Of a stretch of 64,000 nt of DNA, positions 45,516-53,641 are shown piece after piece (position 1 is the stretch's first letter; the number at the start of each line of letters is the position of its first letter). The stretch lies in the NCBI RefSeq assembly GCF_001280505.1, contig NZ_LBIO01000040.1, forward strand, positions 1 through 64,000, written 5' to 3'. The stretch is from Mangrovimonas sp. TPBH4. GTDB taxonomy: Bacteria; Bacteroidota; Bacteroidia; Flavobacteriales; Flavobacteriaceae. The position numbers and the translations under genes were made by a program. The notes beneath the pieces are model-generated. The model was not told the origin of the DNA and did no database searches. It was given only the letters and a program-made list of their open reading frames with translations.

Positions 45516-48458
45516 ATGAAAAAAGTTACCTTATTGTTTATGCTACTCTGTAGTATAATTACTTACTCACAAATTAGTATTGTTCAAAACTTTGACTCAG
45601 GTACAGGTGGATGGACATCTGACTGGTATCAGTTCAGCATTGCCGACGGCTTTAATGCTGCATGTAGCAACGCAGCCCTACAAGCACTTGGATCGGCTGG
45701 GGGATCTACCACAGCAACTTCACCTGCTTCCACTTCTAATGGTACCGATGTTACTGTAAGTTTTGATTATAAAATTTCAAACTTTGGACCTCCTTATGCT
45801 CCTGTTGCGAACTGGGGATCATTCGTGTTTGAATACACAACCGATGGTACAACTTGGACAACCCTAACAACTATCAATGACTCCAACTACACCTATTCTG
45901 AAACATGTGCCAATTACAGCACAACTATCGCTGGAGCAGAGGTACCTGACGGAAGTAGCTTTCAATTTAGAGCTACTTTAAACACTGTAACCACATCTGG
46001 CACAGGACCTTCAGTATATTTACTTGGAGGTATTGATAATGTTTCCATTACTCAAGCAGCTACAACGGTACCAAACTGTGACGCTGTTTTAACATCTCCA
46101 ACAACCGATGTTTCTGTAATGTCTCCAACAATTACATGGAGTAATGCAACTGGAATCCCATCAGGTTATAAACTTGCGGTTGGTTTAATAGAAGGCGACT
46201 ATACCGTTGTGGCTTCTACTAATGTTGGCAACGTTACTTCATACCAATTGCCAAACCTTCAGTTTGAAACCACGTATTATGTGCTAATTACACCTTATAA
46301 CGAGTTTGGAGATGCTACTGGTTGTACGGTAGCTAGCTTTACAACAGAAGAAGAGCCGCTATTAGGAGATGTTTGCTCTAACCCAATTTTAATTGATATC
46401 GATTCTGGCGACTTTTCCGCTACAGCTGTTAGCATAGCAGGTTTTTCCGACGACTACAGCTCTTCCCCTTGTACAAGCAACTATAATACAGGAGGAAAGG
46501 ATATGGTTTACGCTATTGCTTCATTTGAAACTACTTCAATCAGCATCGATTTAACAAATATCGCCAATAAAAGAACAACAGTTCATGTCTTGGATGCTTG
46601 TGTAGATGTTGCCGATTATTGTATAGCATCAGCAACTTCCGAGGATTCTGAAACTTCTGGGGTGTATCCAGATTTAAATTTAACAGATATCGTATTATAC
46701 CCAGACACTATTTACTATATCGTAATTTCTAGCGAGAGTACCAGCGATACAAACAGTGTCTTTGATTTAGATATCACTACTAACGATTGTATTGTTCCGG
46801 CAGCAACATTGACAGCCGTACCAGATTGTGATAACTATGAATTTTCGGTTGAGGTAAATGTAACACACATTGGAAATGCCAACACCGTTACCATAAGCGA
46901 TGGTATCAATGCAGACCAAACACTTGACGCCCCTGGAATAGTAACTTTTGATTCCTACGAATCTGGCTTTGTACCAACCTTTACAATATCTAACGATTTG
47001 GGTTGTGACATCACTAGATCTACAACGTACTATTGTACCCCTTTGAATGATGAATGCTCTGGTGCATTACCATTAACACTTTCTGAAGATGATACTTGTA
47101 CCAATGTTACTGCTGGTTATACCCATTCCGCAACATTATCTACTGACAACAATTGTGCCTCAAATACCATAGATGTTTGGTATAGTTATACACCAACTGA
47201 AACTGGATATTACAATTTTGCAGTACAAAATACTTCTGGATCAGTTAATATTTCATTATATAGTGGCTCTTGCGGCGCAATGGCTTTAGAATCCGATTGT
47301 GATCATACAGCAGAATTGACAGAACTTCTTACAGCTGATACAACCTATTATATCATGATCCGTTCTTACCAAACAACGGGGCAAACCTTTGAAATTTGTA
47401 CCACTATGGCTGCAGACGGTGCAGTTAATGCAGAATGTAGCGATGCCATTGTTGTTGAAGAGTCCGATGCAAATGGTAGCAACACCATTAGCGGCATTTT
47501 AACTAATGCGTATTACTCTGCAGAATTGGAATGTGGCACCTCGTCTACTATAGATGTTTGGTATAGCTTTACTCCAGAAACAACTGGTACTTATTACGTT
47601 AATTTTTCGCAGTTAAACATTACTTTCCCAAATTTTGCCATGTATGATACAGACGATTGTAGCAACACAGCAACCGCCGGACTTGTAGAGGGGCTAACCA
47701 CATGTAACAGCAAAGGATTAAAAGCAGTAGAATTGGTAGCTGGCAATACCTACTTAATGGATGCGCATCATAATGATGCAAATGGAGAATACGAATTCTT
47801 CATCTATCCTGATGAATCAGAATGTAGTGACGCTACAGTTGTAGAAGAGTCTGACATGAGTGGTAGTAACACCATTACTGGATCTTTAGCAAATGCCAAA
47901 AACTCTCCTGAATTAGAATGTGGCACCACATCATCAATTGATGTTTGGTATAGCTTCACCGCTCAAAGCACCGGTACTTATAATATTAACTTTACGCAGT
48001 CATCAGGGACTCCAAGCTATAAAATGTACAACACTGCCAACTGTGCTGACACAGCAACAGCAGGTATTGTAACTGGTCTTTCTGAAGTTTGTGACAACAC
48101 TGGCGCAAACGCTGTTGAATTAGTTGCTGGATCTACATATTTAATGAACGTACATGGTACTGAAACTACAGATACATACTCATTCTACATCTACCCAGAT
48201 GCGTCCTTGAGCAATGCAGATGTAAACTTTGAAGGCTTTAGATACTATCCAAACCCGGTTAAAAATACTTTGACGTTTGAGTCTCCAAACATGATTTCCT
48301 CTGTAGCTATCTACAATGTTGTAGGTCAAAAAGTATTGGCTACTGCTGGTAACAACACCATGTCTACCGTAAACATGGGTGCCTTACCAAACGGTATCTA
48401 CTTTGCCAAAGTGAACATTGACGGAGCAGAGAAAACTATCAAGATTATTAAAGAGTAG
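45516..48458 (+). CDS. T9SS-exported modular surface protein 2
   Basis: The 980-residue paralog of the protein at 42292 shares the signal peptide (MKKVTLLFMLLCS) and a near-identical sorting domain (VNFEGFRYYPNPVKNTLTFE). It has one FN3-like repeat (NCDAVLTSPTTDV) instead of two, the PPC-like domain, the Ig-like domain (PDCDNYEFSVEVNV), and three DVWYS repeats instead of two (TIDVWYSYTP, TIDVWYSFTP, SIDVWYSFTA). The last two are an internal tandem duplication with a 387-bp period (anchors 47553 and 47940). It is surface-exposed and presumably binding. The microprotein gene follows 7 nt after its stop. Confidence 0.88.
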   Translation: MKKVTLLFMLLCSIITYSQISIVQNFDSGTGGWTSDWYQFSIADGFNAACSNAALQALGSAGGSTTATSPASTSNGTDVTVSFDYKISNFGPPYAPVANWGSFVFEYTTDGTTWTTLTTINDSNYTYSETCANYSTTIAGAEVPDGSSFQFRATLNTVTTSGTGPSVYLLGGIDNVSITQAATTVPNCDAVLTSPTTDVSVMSPTITWSNATGIPSGYKLAVGLIEGDYTVVASTNVGNVTSYQLPNLQFETTYYVLITPYNEFGDATGCTVASFTTEEEPLLGDVCSNPILIDIDSGDFSATAVSIAGFSDDYSSSPCTSNYNTGGKDMVYAIASFETTSISIDLTNIANKRTTVHVLDACVDVADYCIASATSEDSETSGVYPDLNLTDIVLYPDTIYYIVISSESTSDTNSVFDLDITTNDCIVPAATLTAVPDCDNYEFSVEVNVTHIGNANTVTISDGINADQTLDAPGIVTFDSYESGFVPTFTISNDLGCDITRSTTYYCTPLNDECSGALPLTLSEDDTCTNVTAGYTHSATLSTDNNCASNTIDVWYSYTPTETGYYNFAVQNTSGSVNISLYSGSCGAMALESDCDHTAELTELLTADTTYYIMIRSYQTTGQTFEICTTMAADGAVNAECSDAIVVEESDANGSNTISGILTNAYYSAELECGTSSTIDVWYSFTPETTGTYYVNFSQLNITFPNFAMYDTDDCSNTATAGLVEGLTTCNSKGLKAVELVAGNTYLMDAHHNDANGEYEFFIYPDESECSDATVVEESDMSGSNTITGSLANAKNSPELECGTTSSIDVWYSFTAQSTGTYNINFTQSSGTPSYKMYNTANCADTATAGIVTGLSEVCDNTGANAVELVAGSTYLMNVHGTETTDTYSFYIYPDASLSNADVNFEGFRYYPNPVKNTLTFESPNMISSVAIYNVVGQKVLATAGNNTMSTVNMGALPNGIYFAKVNIDGAEKTIKIIKE

Positions 48459-48465
48459 TTAGTCT

Positions 48466-48561
48466 ATGGGCAAAAACATCTATAAATACAGGTTACAGCT
48501 ATTTCTAATTGTATTATATCTAGCCCTAAGCCTTTCCATATTTTTATGGTATGTAGAATAA
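48466..48561 (+). CDS. 31-residue single-pass membrane microprotein, copy 2
   Basis: ATG 48466 to TAA 48559-48561. It begins MGKNIYKYRLQLFLIVLY and ends SIFLWYVE. Compared with copy 1 it has His4 to Asn and Ile30 to Val, plus three synonymous changes (GGA/GGC, TTA/CTA twice) and a different stop codon (TAA for TAG), with no indel. It shows the same predicted single helix and the same 7-nt spacing from the large gene. Confidence 0.65.
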   Translation: MGKNIYKYRLQLFLIVLYLALSLSIFLWYVE

Positions 48562-48579
48562 GTCCCGCATAACTCTTTT

Positions 48580-48609
48580 AAAAAAGGCAGCCCAATGGGC
48601 TGCTTTTTT
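48580..48609 (+). terminator. Terminator of cassette 2
   Basis: AAAAAAGGCAGCCC-aa-TGGGCTGCTTTTTT is a strong hairpin, 18 bp after the microprotein stop. Confidence 0.9.
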
Positions 48610-48644
48610 ATTGGTCCGTATTAAGACTATGTTCTTGGCAATAG

Positions 48645-48692
48645 TTCTCGATACAACCTGCTTTGCAAGCAGGCCACTCGAACTGACGTTTC
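48645..48692. repeat. Dispersed repeat, solo left arm (copy B)
   Basis: TTCTCGATACAACCTGCTTT, then GCAAGCAGG and CCACTCGAACTGACG, is the left arm only; it stops after the TGACGTTTC junction and no right arm follows. CCTGCTT-tgc-AAGCAGG is a perfect hairpin. From 48693 to 48845 I see no gene. Confidence 0.75.
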
Positions 48693-48845
48693 TTCCTTGA
48701 GCGAGAGTTAAGGAGGGTGTTTTCAATCTAAATATTTTCAAGCTTATTAAAAACCAGAGATTTGAAAAAGGTTTTTATAATTAAAGCCATACCGAAATCA
48801 CGCTAATTACATTTTCCACCTTGCAATTGCATAAACAAACACCGT

Positions 48846-48861
48846 GTTAATTATAGGTTAA
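48846..48861 (+). promoter_or_regulatory. GTTAA-N6-GTTAA direct repeat before surface protein 3
   Basis: GTTAA at 48846-48850 and 48857-48861 (11-bp period). The second half-site starts 42 nt before the -7 box at 48899. Confidence 0.55.
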
Positions 48862-48898
48862 CCCACTTATCAAAACTCGTATCCCAAAAATCATCCTA

Positions 48899-48906
48899 TA
48901 ATTTTG
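48899..48906 (+). promoter_or_regulatory. Putative -7 box of surface protein 3
   Basis: TAATTTTG is a full TAnnTTTG match, exactly 42 nt after the start of the second GTTAA. There is no TTTG at the usual -33 position. Confidence 0.5.
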
Positions 48907-49008
48907 AGGGTAAATTTTTCTTCAATTAAAGACTTAAACAAACACAACAATAACACAAAGCACTAACTACACATTTTTACATTTTTTAACCTTTAACAAG
49001 TAACACCA

Positions 49009-51576
49009 ATGAAAAAAGTTACCCTTTTCTTCATGCTACTCTGTAGCTTTTTTACCTACTCCCAAGTTTTTTTAAACGAAGATTTTAATGGCTCTAAACC
49101 TTCTTGGGCGTCCGGTTGGGAATATAATGGCGGTATGTTTCCTTTTACTACCTGTGAAACTCAGTCCTTATCTAGCCTAGCCACAAAAACCTTAACAACC
49201 CCAGCGCAAACTTCCATAGGTACAGATATCACTATCAGTTTTGACCATAAAATTGTGGATACAGCAAACTTTGAACCAATAGCTCCTCTTGCCAATTGGG
49301 GAACTGTGGTATACTCTTACACTAGCAATGGAACCGATTGGACAATTTTGGAAACCATAGATGACTCCAACTATACCTACGATGGCACGTGCCAAGCCAT
49401 GTCTTTTACCATCGATGGCTCAGAGGTGCCTAGCGGCAATAATTTTCAATTTAAAGTCCAATTCACACAAGTCACTGCTAACTTTCTCCTTTTTTATATC
49501 ATTGACAATCTCAACATTACTCAGGCATCCAACACAGTCCCAAACTGTGATGCTAGCTTAACTTCTGATTCCAGCAATGTATCTATTGATATGCCTACCC
49601 TTACTTGGAACAATGCAACAGGAAGCCCTACTGGCTATACTATAGCGGTTGGTCTATCAGCTGAGGATGACTCTGTAGTGGCAACCACCGATGTGGGCAG
49701 TGCCACCTCCTTTACCTTCTCCAATACTTTGGAATATGCTACTACCTACTATGTAACCATCACCCCATATAACAATGCTGGAAACGCTACCGACTGTAGT
49801 GTTCAAACCTTCACAACAGAAGAAGCTCCGCTTTTGGGAGATGTTTGTAGCCACCCTATTGAAATTGACCTAGGTACTGGAAATTTCAACCAGACGGCTG
49901 TAAGTTTAAATCCTTTTTCAGATGATTACGAAAGTGTTCCTTGCTACGAAGCAGGTTACAGTATTGCTGGCACCGATATGGTGTATGCGCTTACTACAAC
50001 AGAAGACACTTCCCTTGACATTGCTATCACCAATGTGGAAAACCAAAAACTTACGCTTCTTGTTTTGGATGCTTGTATTGGCGTAGCAGATACCTGCATT
50101 GCATCTGGCACTACTGGTTCTGAAAATACGGATGGCACATTTAATGATATCAACCTAAATAATGTGGTATTACAAGGAGGTAACACCTATTATTTCGTTT
50201 TTGGGTCTTTTGGTACTTCTTCAACTGCCAATAGCCAATTTAATCTTAACATTACCACTAATGATTGTATTACACCTGCTGCTTCCTTAAGCACTGTAGC
50301 AGATTGCGACAACCAAGAGTTTTCGGTAACTGTAGATGTGACTTCCATAGGTAACGCCACTACTTTAACTTTAAGTGATGGGGGAACCTACCAAGATGAA
50401 GAACTTAGCGCTTTAGGTCAAGTAACTTTTGGTCCTTATGCTTCAGGAACCGCTGTAACTATTGAAATTACAAGTGACCTAGGATGTTCTATTGCACCGT
50501 CTACCATCTATTACTGTGCACCGGTTAACGACGAATGTGACTCGGCGCTTCCATTAACCCTTTCCACATACAATACCTGTGACAATGCTATATCTGGAGC
50601 TACCTACGGCGCAACGCACTCAGCAAACAATGCATGTAATACCGATTATAAAGATGTTTGGTACAGCTTTACGCCCACTACCTCAGGATACCATAACATC
50701 TCCCTTACCAATACCAATGAGGACATAAACCAAAGAATTAATATTTACGGTGGTACCTGTGGTGAACTTACAGACCTTACAGACGAGTGTGACTTTAATT
50801 CTAACTTCTCTATCTATTTAACCGAGGGGAACACCTATTACATTCCGGTACAATCCGAAGGTGAGGACAACGACATAACCCTTGGAAAAACCTTTGAGCT
50901 TTGCGCTTACAAACTTCCTGAAGCGATTGCCAATGACGAATGTAGCAACGCGATTGCCATTCAAGCTTCAGATGCTTCCGGAAGCTATAATGTGGTTTCT
51001 GCAACTACTGCAAATGCTTACCACTCTGCAGAATTAACCTGTGCAGCTAGCTATTATGAAGATGTATGGTATTCATTCACTGCGGAAAACAGCGGAACCT
51101 ACTACTTTAACTTTGACATTCTAGTAGGCAACAACACGTTCTACACCATCTATAACACTGGTGATTGTACTTCTGTAGATACGAACTATGTATCAGGTCT
51201 TACCAATTGCAATAATGGAACGGGTGAAAAAGCAATACAGCTTGTGGCAGGGTCTACTTATTTAATAAATGTGCATTCCCAACAAACAGCCACCTATGCC
51301 TTCTATATCTATCCAGATGCTACCTTAAGCAATGTAGACGTAAACTTTGAAGGCTTTAGATATTATCCAAACCCAGTTAAAAACTCTTTGACGTTTGAAT
51401 CTCCAAACATGATTTCATCTGTTGCTATCTACAATGTTGTAGGTCAAAAAGTATTGGCCATTGCTGGTAACAACACCATGTCTACCGTAAACATGGGAGC
51501 CTTACCTAACGGCATTTACTTTGCCAAAGTGAACATTGACGGAGCAGAGAAAACCATCAAAATCATTAAAGAGTAA
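49009..51576 (+). CDS. T9SS-exported modular surface protein 3
   Basis: This 855-residue paralog of the proteins at 42292 and 45516 has signal MKKVTLFFMLLCSFFTYSQ, an N-terminal jelly-roll domain, one FN3-like repeat (NCDASLTSDSSNV), the PPC-like domain, an Ig-like domain (ADCDNQEFSVTVDV), two DVWYS repeats (YKDVWYSFTP, YEDVWYSFTA) and the common sorting domain (VNFEGFRYYPNPVKNSLTFE). It shares ends almost exactly with its paralogs but differs strongly in the middle. It is exported by T9SS to the surface. The microprotein gene follows 7 nt after its stop. Confidence 0.88.
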   Translation: MKKVTLFFMLLCSFFTYSQVFLNEDFNGSKPSWASGWEYNGGMFPFTTCETQSLSSLATKTLTTPAQTSIGTDITISFDHKIVDTANFEPIAPLANWGTVVYSYTSNGTDWTILETIDDSNYTYDGTCQAMSFTIDGSEVPSGNNFQFKVQFTQVTANFLLFYIIDNLNITQASNTVPNCDASLTSDSSNVSIDMPTLTWNNATGSPTGYTIAVGLSAEDDSVVATTDVGSATSFTFSNTLEYATTYYVTITPYNNAGNATDCSVQTFTTEEAPLLGDVCSHPIEIDLGTGNFNQTAVSLNPFSDDYESVPCYEAGYSIAGTDMVYALTTTEDTSLDIAITNVENQKLTLLVLDACIGVADTCIASGTTGSENTDGTFNDINLNNVVLQGGNTYYFVFGSFGTSSTANSQFNLNITTNDCITPAASLSTVADCDNQEFSVTVDVTSIGNATTLTLSDGGTYQDEELSALGQVTFGPYASGTAVTIEITSDLGCSIAPSTIYYCAPVNDECDSALPLTLSTYNTCDNAISGATYGATHSANNACNTDYKDVWYSFTPTTSGYHNISLTNTNEDINQRINIYGGTCGELTDLTDECDFNSNFSIYLTEGNTYYIPVQSEGEDNDITLGKTFELCAYKLPEAIANDECSNAIAIQASDASGSYNVVSATTANAYHSAELTCAASYYEDVWYSFTAENSGTYYFNFDILVGNNTFYTIYNTGDCTSVDTNYVSGLTNCNNGTGEKAIQLVAGSTYLINVHSQQTATYAFYIYPDATLSNVDVNFEGFRYYPNPVKNSLTFESPNMISSVAIYNVVGQKVLAIAGNNTMSTVNMGALPNGIYFAKVNIDGAEKTIKIIKE

Positions 51577-51583
51577 TCCTTCT

Positions 51584-51679
51584 ATGGGAAAATATATCTA
51601 TAAATACAGGTTACAGCTATTTTTAATCATGTTATATCTAGTCTTAAGCCTTTCCATATTTTTATGGTTCATAGATTAA
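51584..51679 (+). CDS. 31-residue single-pass membrane microprotein, copy 3
   Basis: ATG 51584 to TAA 51677-51679. It begins MGKYIYKYRLQLFLIMLY and ends SIFLWFID. Relative to copy 1 the replacements are His4/Tyr, Val16/Met, Ala20/Val, Tyr29/Phe and Glu31/Asp, all keeping the helix and the acidic end; Ile15 changes synonymously. The frame and length are kept exactly. Confidence 0.65.
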   Translation: MGKYIYKYRLQLFLIMLYLVLSLSIFLWFID

Positions 51680-51696
51680 CTCCTACAAAACTCTTC

Positions 51697-51728
51697 AAAA
51701 AAGGGCAGTCCATTGGCTGCCCCTTTTT
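51697..51728 (+). terminator. Terminator of cassette 3
   Basis: AAAAAAGGGCAGTCC-a-TTGGCTGCCCCTTTTT forms a near-perfect hairpin of the same type and position as in the other two cassettes. Confidence 0.88.
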
Positions 51729-51774
51729 AGTTCTCAGAATTCAGCAGTTAATTGGAATAGGTTCTTGCCAATAG

Positions 51775-51964
51775 TTCTCGATACAAAATTCTTTTCAAGA
51801 ATTTCACTCGAACTGACGTTTATCCCACTCATTTAAAACCGCACTGAAATACCTTCCATCACCTCGAGTGATTGGTCGGCATGATAATGCGGAACAATTG
51901 TATCGACCTGTTCGTCACCTCGAGTGATTGGTTTGCATGATAATGCAGAACAATTGTATCGAGA
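51775..51964. repeat. Dispersed inverted-repeat element, copy C with doubled right arm
   Basis: It starts TTCTCGATACAAAATTCTTT and runs through CACTCGAACTGACG. The right-arm segment CACCTCGAGTGATTGG, then GCATGATAATGC, then GAACAATTGTATCGA occurs twice, at about 51861-51905 and 51916-51963. The palindromic CCTGCC...GGCAGG of the other copies is missing from both, leaving CTCGAG. Confidence 0.75.
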
Positions 51965-51986
51965 GGAATTGTACCACCCACCATGG

Positions 51987-52030
51987 TTCTCGATACACCC
52001 TGCTTTTCAAGCAGGCTACTCGAACTGACG
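51987..52030. repeat. Dispersed repeat, solo left arm (copy D)
   Basis: TTCTCGATACACCCTGCTTT, then TCAAGCAGG and CTACTCGAACTGACG: a left arm with no right arm. It ends 35 bp before the GIY-YIG nuclease start. Confidence 0.75.
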
Positions 52031-52065
52031 TAGAGCTAACTCAAGAAAATTTCATATTTTTAAAT

Positions 52066-52356
52066 ATGAAGCTCTCCTATGTCTACATCCTAAAATGTTC
52101 CGACAATAGTTATTACACTGGCGTCACATCAAATTTAAACAAAAGGCTCTTTGAACATCGAACTGGAATCCATCCAGAAAGCTATACGTTTACACGTCGC
52201 CCCGTCCATTTAGTGTTTTATGCCGAATTCACTAATATCAATCTTGCCATTGCCTCTGAGAAACAAATAAAAAAATGGTCTAGAGCTAAAAAGGAAGCCT
52301 TGATCTCGAATAAGTTTGATGCACTCCCCAACTTGGCTAAAAAGAAATTTAAATAA
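52066..52356 (+). CDS. GIY-YIG nuclease family protein
   Basis: The start is taken at ATG 52066 (MKLSYVYILKCSDNSYYTGV); upstream in-frame codons translate the repeat arm and are not protein. The 96-residue product has YVYILKC (the GIY equivalent), SYYTGVTSNLNKRLFEHRTG (the YIG part with the catalytic Arg), and a conserved Glu in AIASEKQIKKWSRAKKEAL. It is a single-domain YhbQ/UPF0213-type nuclease; such proteins cut DNA, but the cellular role is unclear. It lies between repeat copies D (35 bp upstream) and E (33 bp downstream). Confidence 0.88.
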   Translation: MKLSYVYILKCSDNSYYTGVTSNLNKRLFEHRTGIHPESYTFTRRPVHLVFYAEFTNINLAIASEKQIKKWSRAKKEALISNKFDALPNLAKKKFK

Positions 52357-52389
52357 TTATGAAAAGTAACAACTTTTTTGGCCGATAAG

Positions 52390-52544
52390 TTCTCGATACA
52401 CCCTGCTTTGCAAGCAGGCCACTCGAACTGACGTTTCTTACAATCATTTAAAATCACACACGAATAGCATACCGTCGCTTCGAGCCTGCCAGCCGCAGGT
52501 TGGTGATTGGTCGGCATGATAATGCTGAACAATTGTATCGAGAA
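52390..52544. repeat. Dispersed inverted-repeat element, copy E (complete, 155 bp)
   Basis: The left arm TTCTCGATACACCCTGCTTT, then GCAAGCAGG and CCACTCGAACTGACG, is joined by about 40 bp to the right arm CGTCGCTTCGAG, then CCTGCCAGCCGCAGG, then TGATTGGTCGGCATGATAAT and AACAATTGTATCGAGAA. The arms' outer TTCTCGATAC/GTATCGAGAA and inner CTCGAACTGACG/CGTCGCTTCGAG boxes are inverted with respect to each other. Confidence 0.8.
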
Positions 52545-52651
52545 GCCTTTTAAACTCACATACTATCCTCATACAAATCTTAAATTATTAGCATCTCTTT
52601 AAGAGAATATCATTTGAATTTTTATAGATTTAGAACCTAAACTTTGAAACT

Positions 52652-53338
52652 ATGAAAAAACGATTTTTTATGGTCTTGGCATTGGCGAGTTTTGGCCTAA
52701 ATGCCCAAACCAACTCCGAACTTACCAAACACTTCGAAGCCTATTATAAACAAATGAAAGAACATGGGGATGTGCAAGGTGTGATTAACGCGCTAACACA
52801 TTTGGACGTGCTGAAGCCTACCCAATCACGAAAAGACACCCTAGCTTACATTTACGTATCGGAAGGACGCTATATGGAAGCCTTAAATACTATTGGAATT
52901 GATAAAAACCAAAACGACTCCAACCTCAACACCGAAGTAAAGGCCATTGCCCTTAAAGCCATCAACCAACCACAGCGAGCTTTGGAACATTACGAAGTCT
53001 TGTTCGCTAAAGAGCCTAATCCATATTTGGCTTATGAAATTGCCGACCTTAAAATGCAGGTTCAGGATCTTGCGGGCGCCAAAACCAGTGTAGAATACGG
53101 ATTGGCTAATGCCACAGATGATATGAAACGCACCTATTACGAATCTCAGCCACCTTACCAAGCTTCTTTAAAAGCAGGGTTTTTATACCTAAAAGGCATT
53201 TTGGTATTCAATGAAAACAAGGACGAGAATGTTGAAAGCGCTTTGGCTTTATTGAACCATGCTTTAGCGGTAGACCCTAGTTTTAAACTGGCCCAATTGG
53301 CTAAAGACGCCCTGTTGTCCAGACCCTCTAAATCATAA
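52652..53338 (+). CDS. Secreted TPR-like protein
   Basis: The 228-residue protein has a signal peptide (MKKRFFMVLALASFGLNAQ) and helical repeats resembling TPR units: DTLAYIYVSEGRYMEALNTI, QPQRALEHYEVLFAKEPNPY, and SALALLNHALAVDPSFKLAQ at the end. TPR arrays mediate protein contacts; here in the periplasm. No partner is indicated by the neighbours, which are repeats on both sides. Confidence 0.75.
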   Translation: MKKRFFMVLALASFGLNAQTNSELTKHFEAYYKQMKEHGDVQGVINALTHLDVLKPTQSRKDTLAYIYVSEGRYMEALNTIGIDKNQNDSNLNTEVKAIALKAINQPQRALEHYEVLFAKEPNPYLAYEIADLKMQVQDLAGAKTSVEYGLANATDDMKRTYYESQPPYQASLKAGFLYLKGILVFNENKDENVESALALLNHALAVDPSFKLAQLAKDALLSRPSKS

Positions 53339-53462
53339 GTGGTGATAAGTGAAAAGTGAGAAACTCACTTTGTCATTGACTGATTTCAAAATGAAGTGGA
53401 ACAAAATGGAGGATCTATTTGATAGCACTTGATTCCTCCCCCAAAAAGAAGTGCAACAAAGG

Positions 53463-53617
53463 TTCTCGATACACCCTGCTTTGCAAGCAGGCCACGCGAA
53501 CTGACGTTTCTCCCAATCATTTAAACCCACACAGGAATGGCCAATCGTCACTTCGAGCCTGCCAGCGGCAGGCAGGTGATTGGTCCGCATATACATGCAG
53601 AACAATCGTATCGAGAA
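53463..53617. repeat. Dispersed inverted-repeat element, copy F (complete, 155 bp)
   Basis: It has the same organisation and exactly the same length as copy E, with the left-arm hairpin CCTGCTT-tgc-AAGCAGG and the right-arm CCTGCCAGCGGCAGG, ending CGTATCGAGAA. From 53339 to 53462 I see no gene. Confidence 0.8.
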
Positions 53618-53641
53618 GCAAACGCAAAAACTCATAACTAG

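Noticed and set aside
45194-51728. CRISPR-like or simple tandem repeat reading of the three similar downstream segments
   Set aside because: The similar segments are more than 3 kb apart, contain a coding frame and a terminator, and have no spacer structure.
51928-52065. N-terminal extension of the GIY-YIG protein reading through the repeat
   Set aside because: The extension translates the repeat arm; the same peptide string (SRYTLL-KQATRTDV) appears from other copies of the repeat, and the conserved protein begins at 52066.
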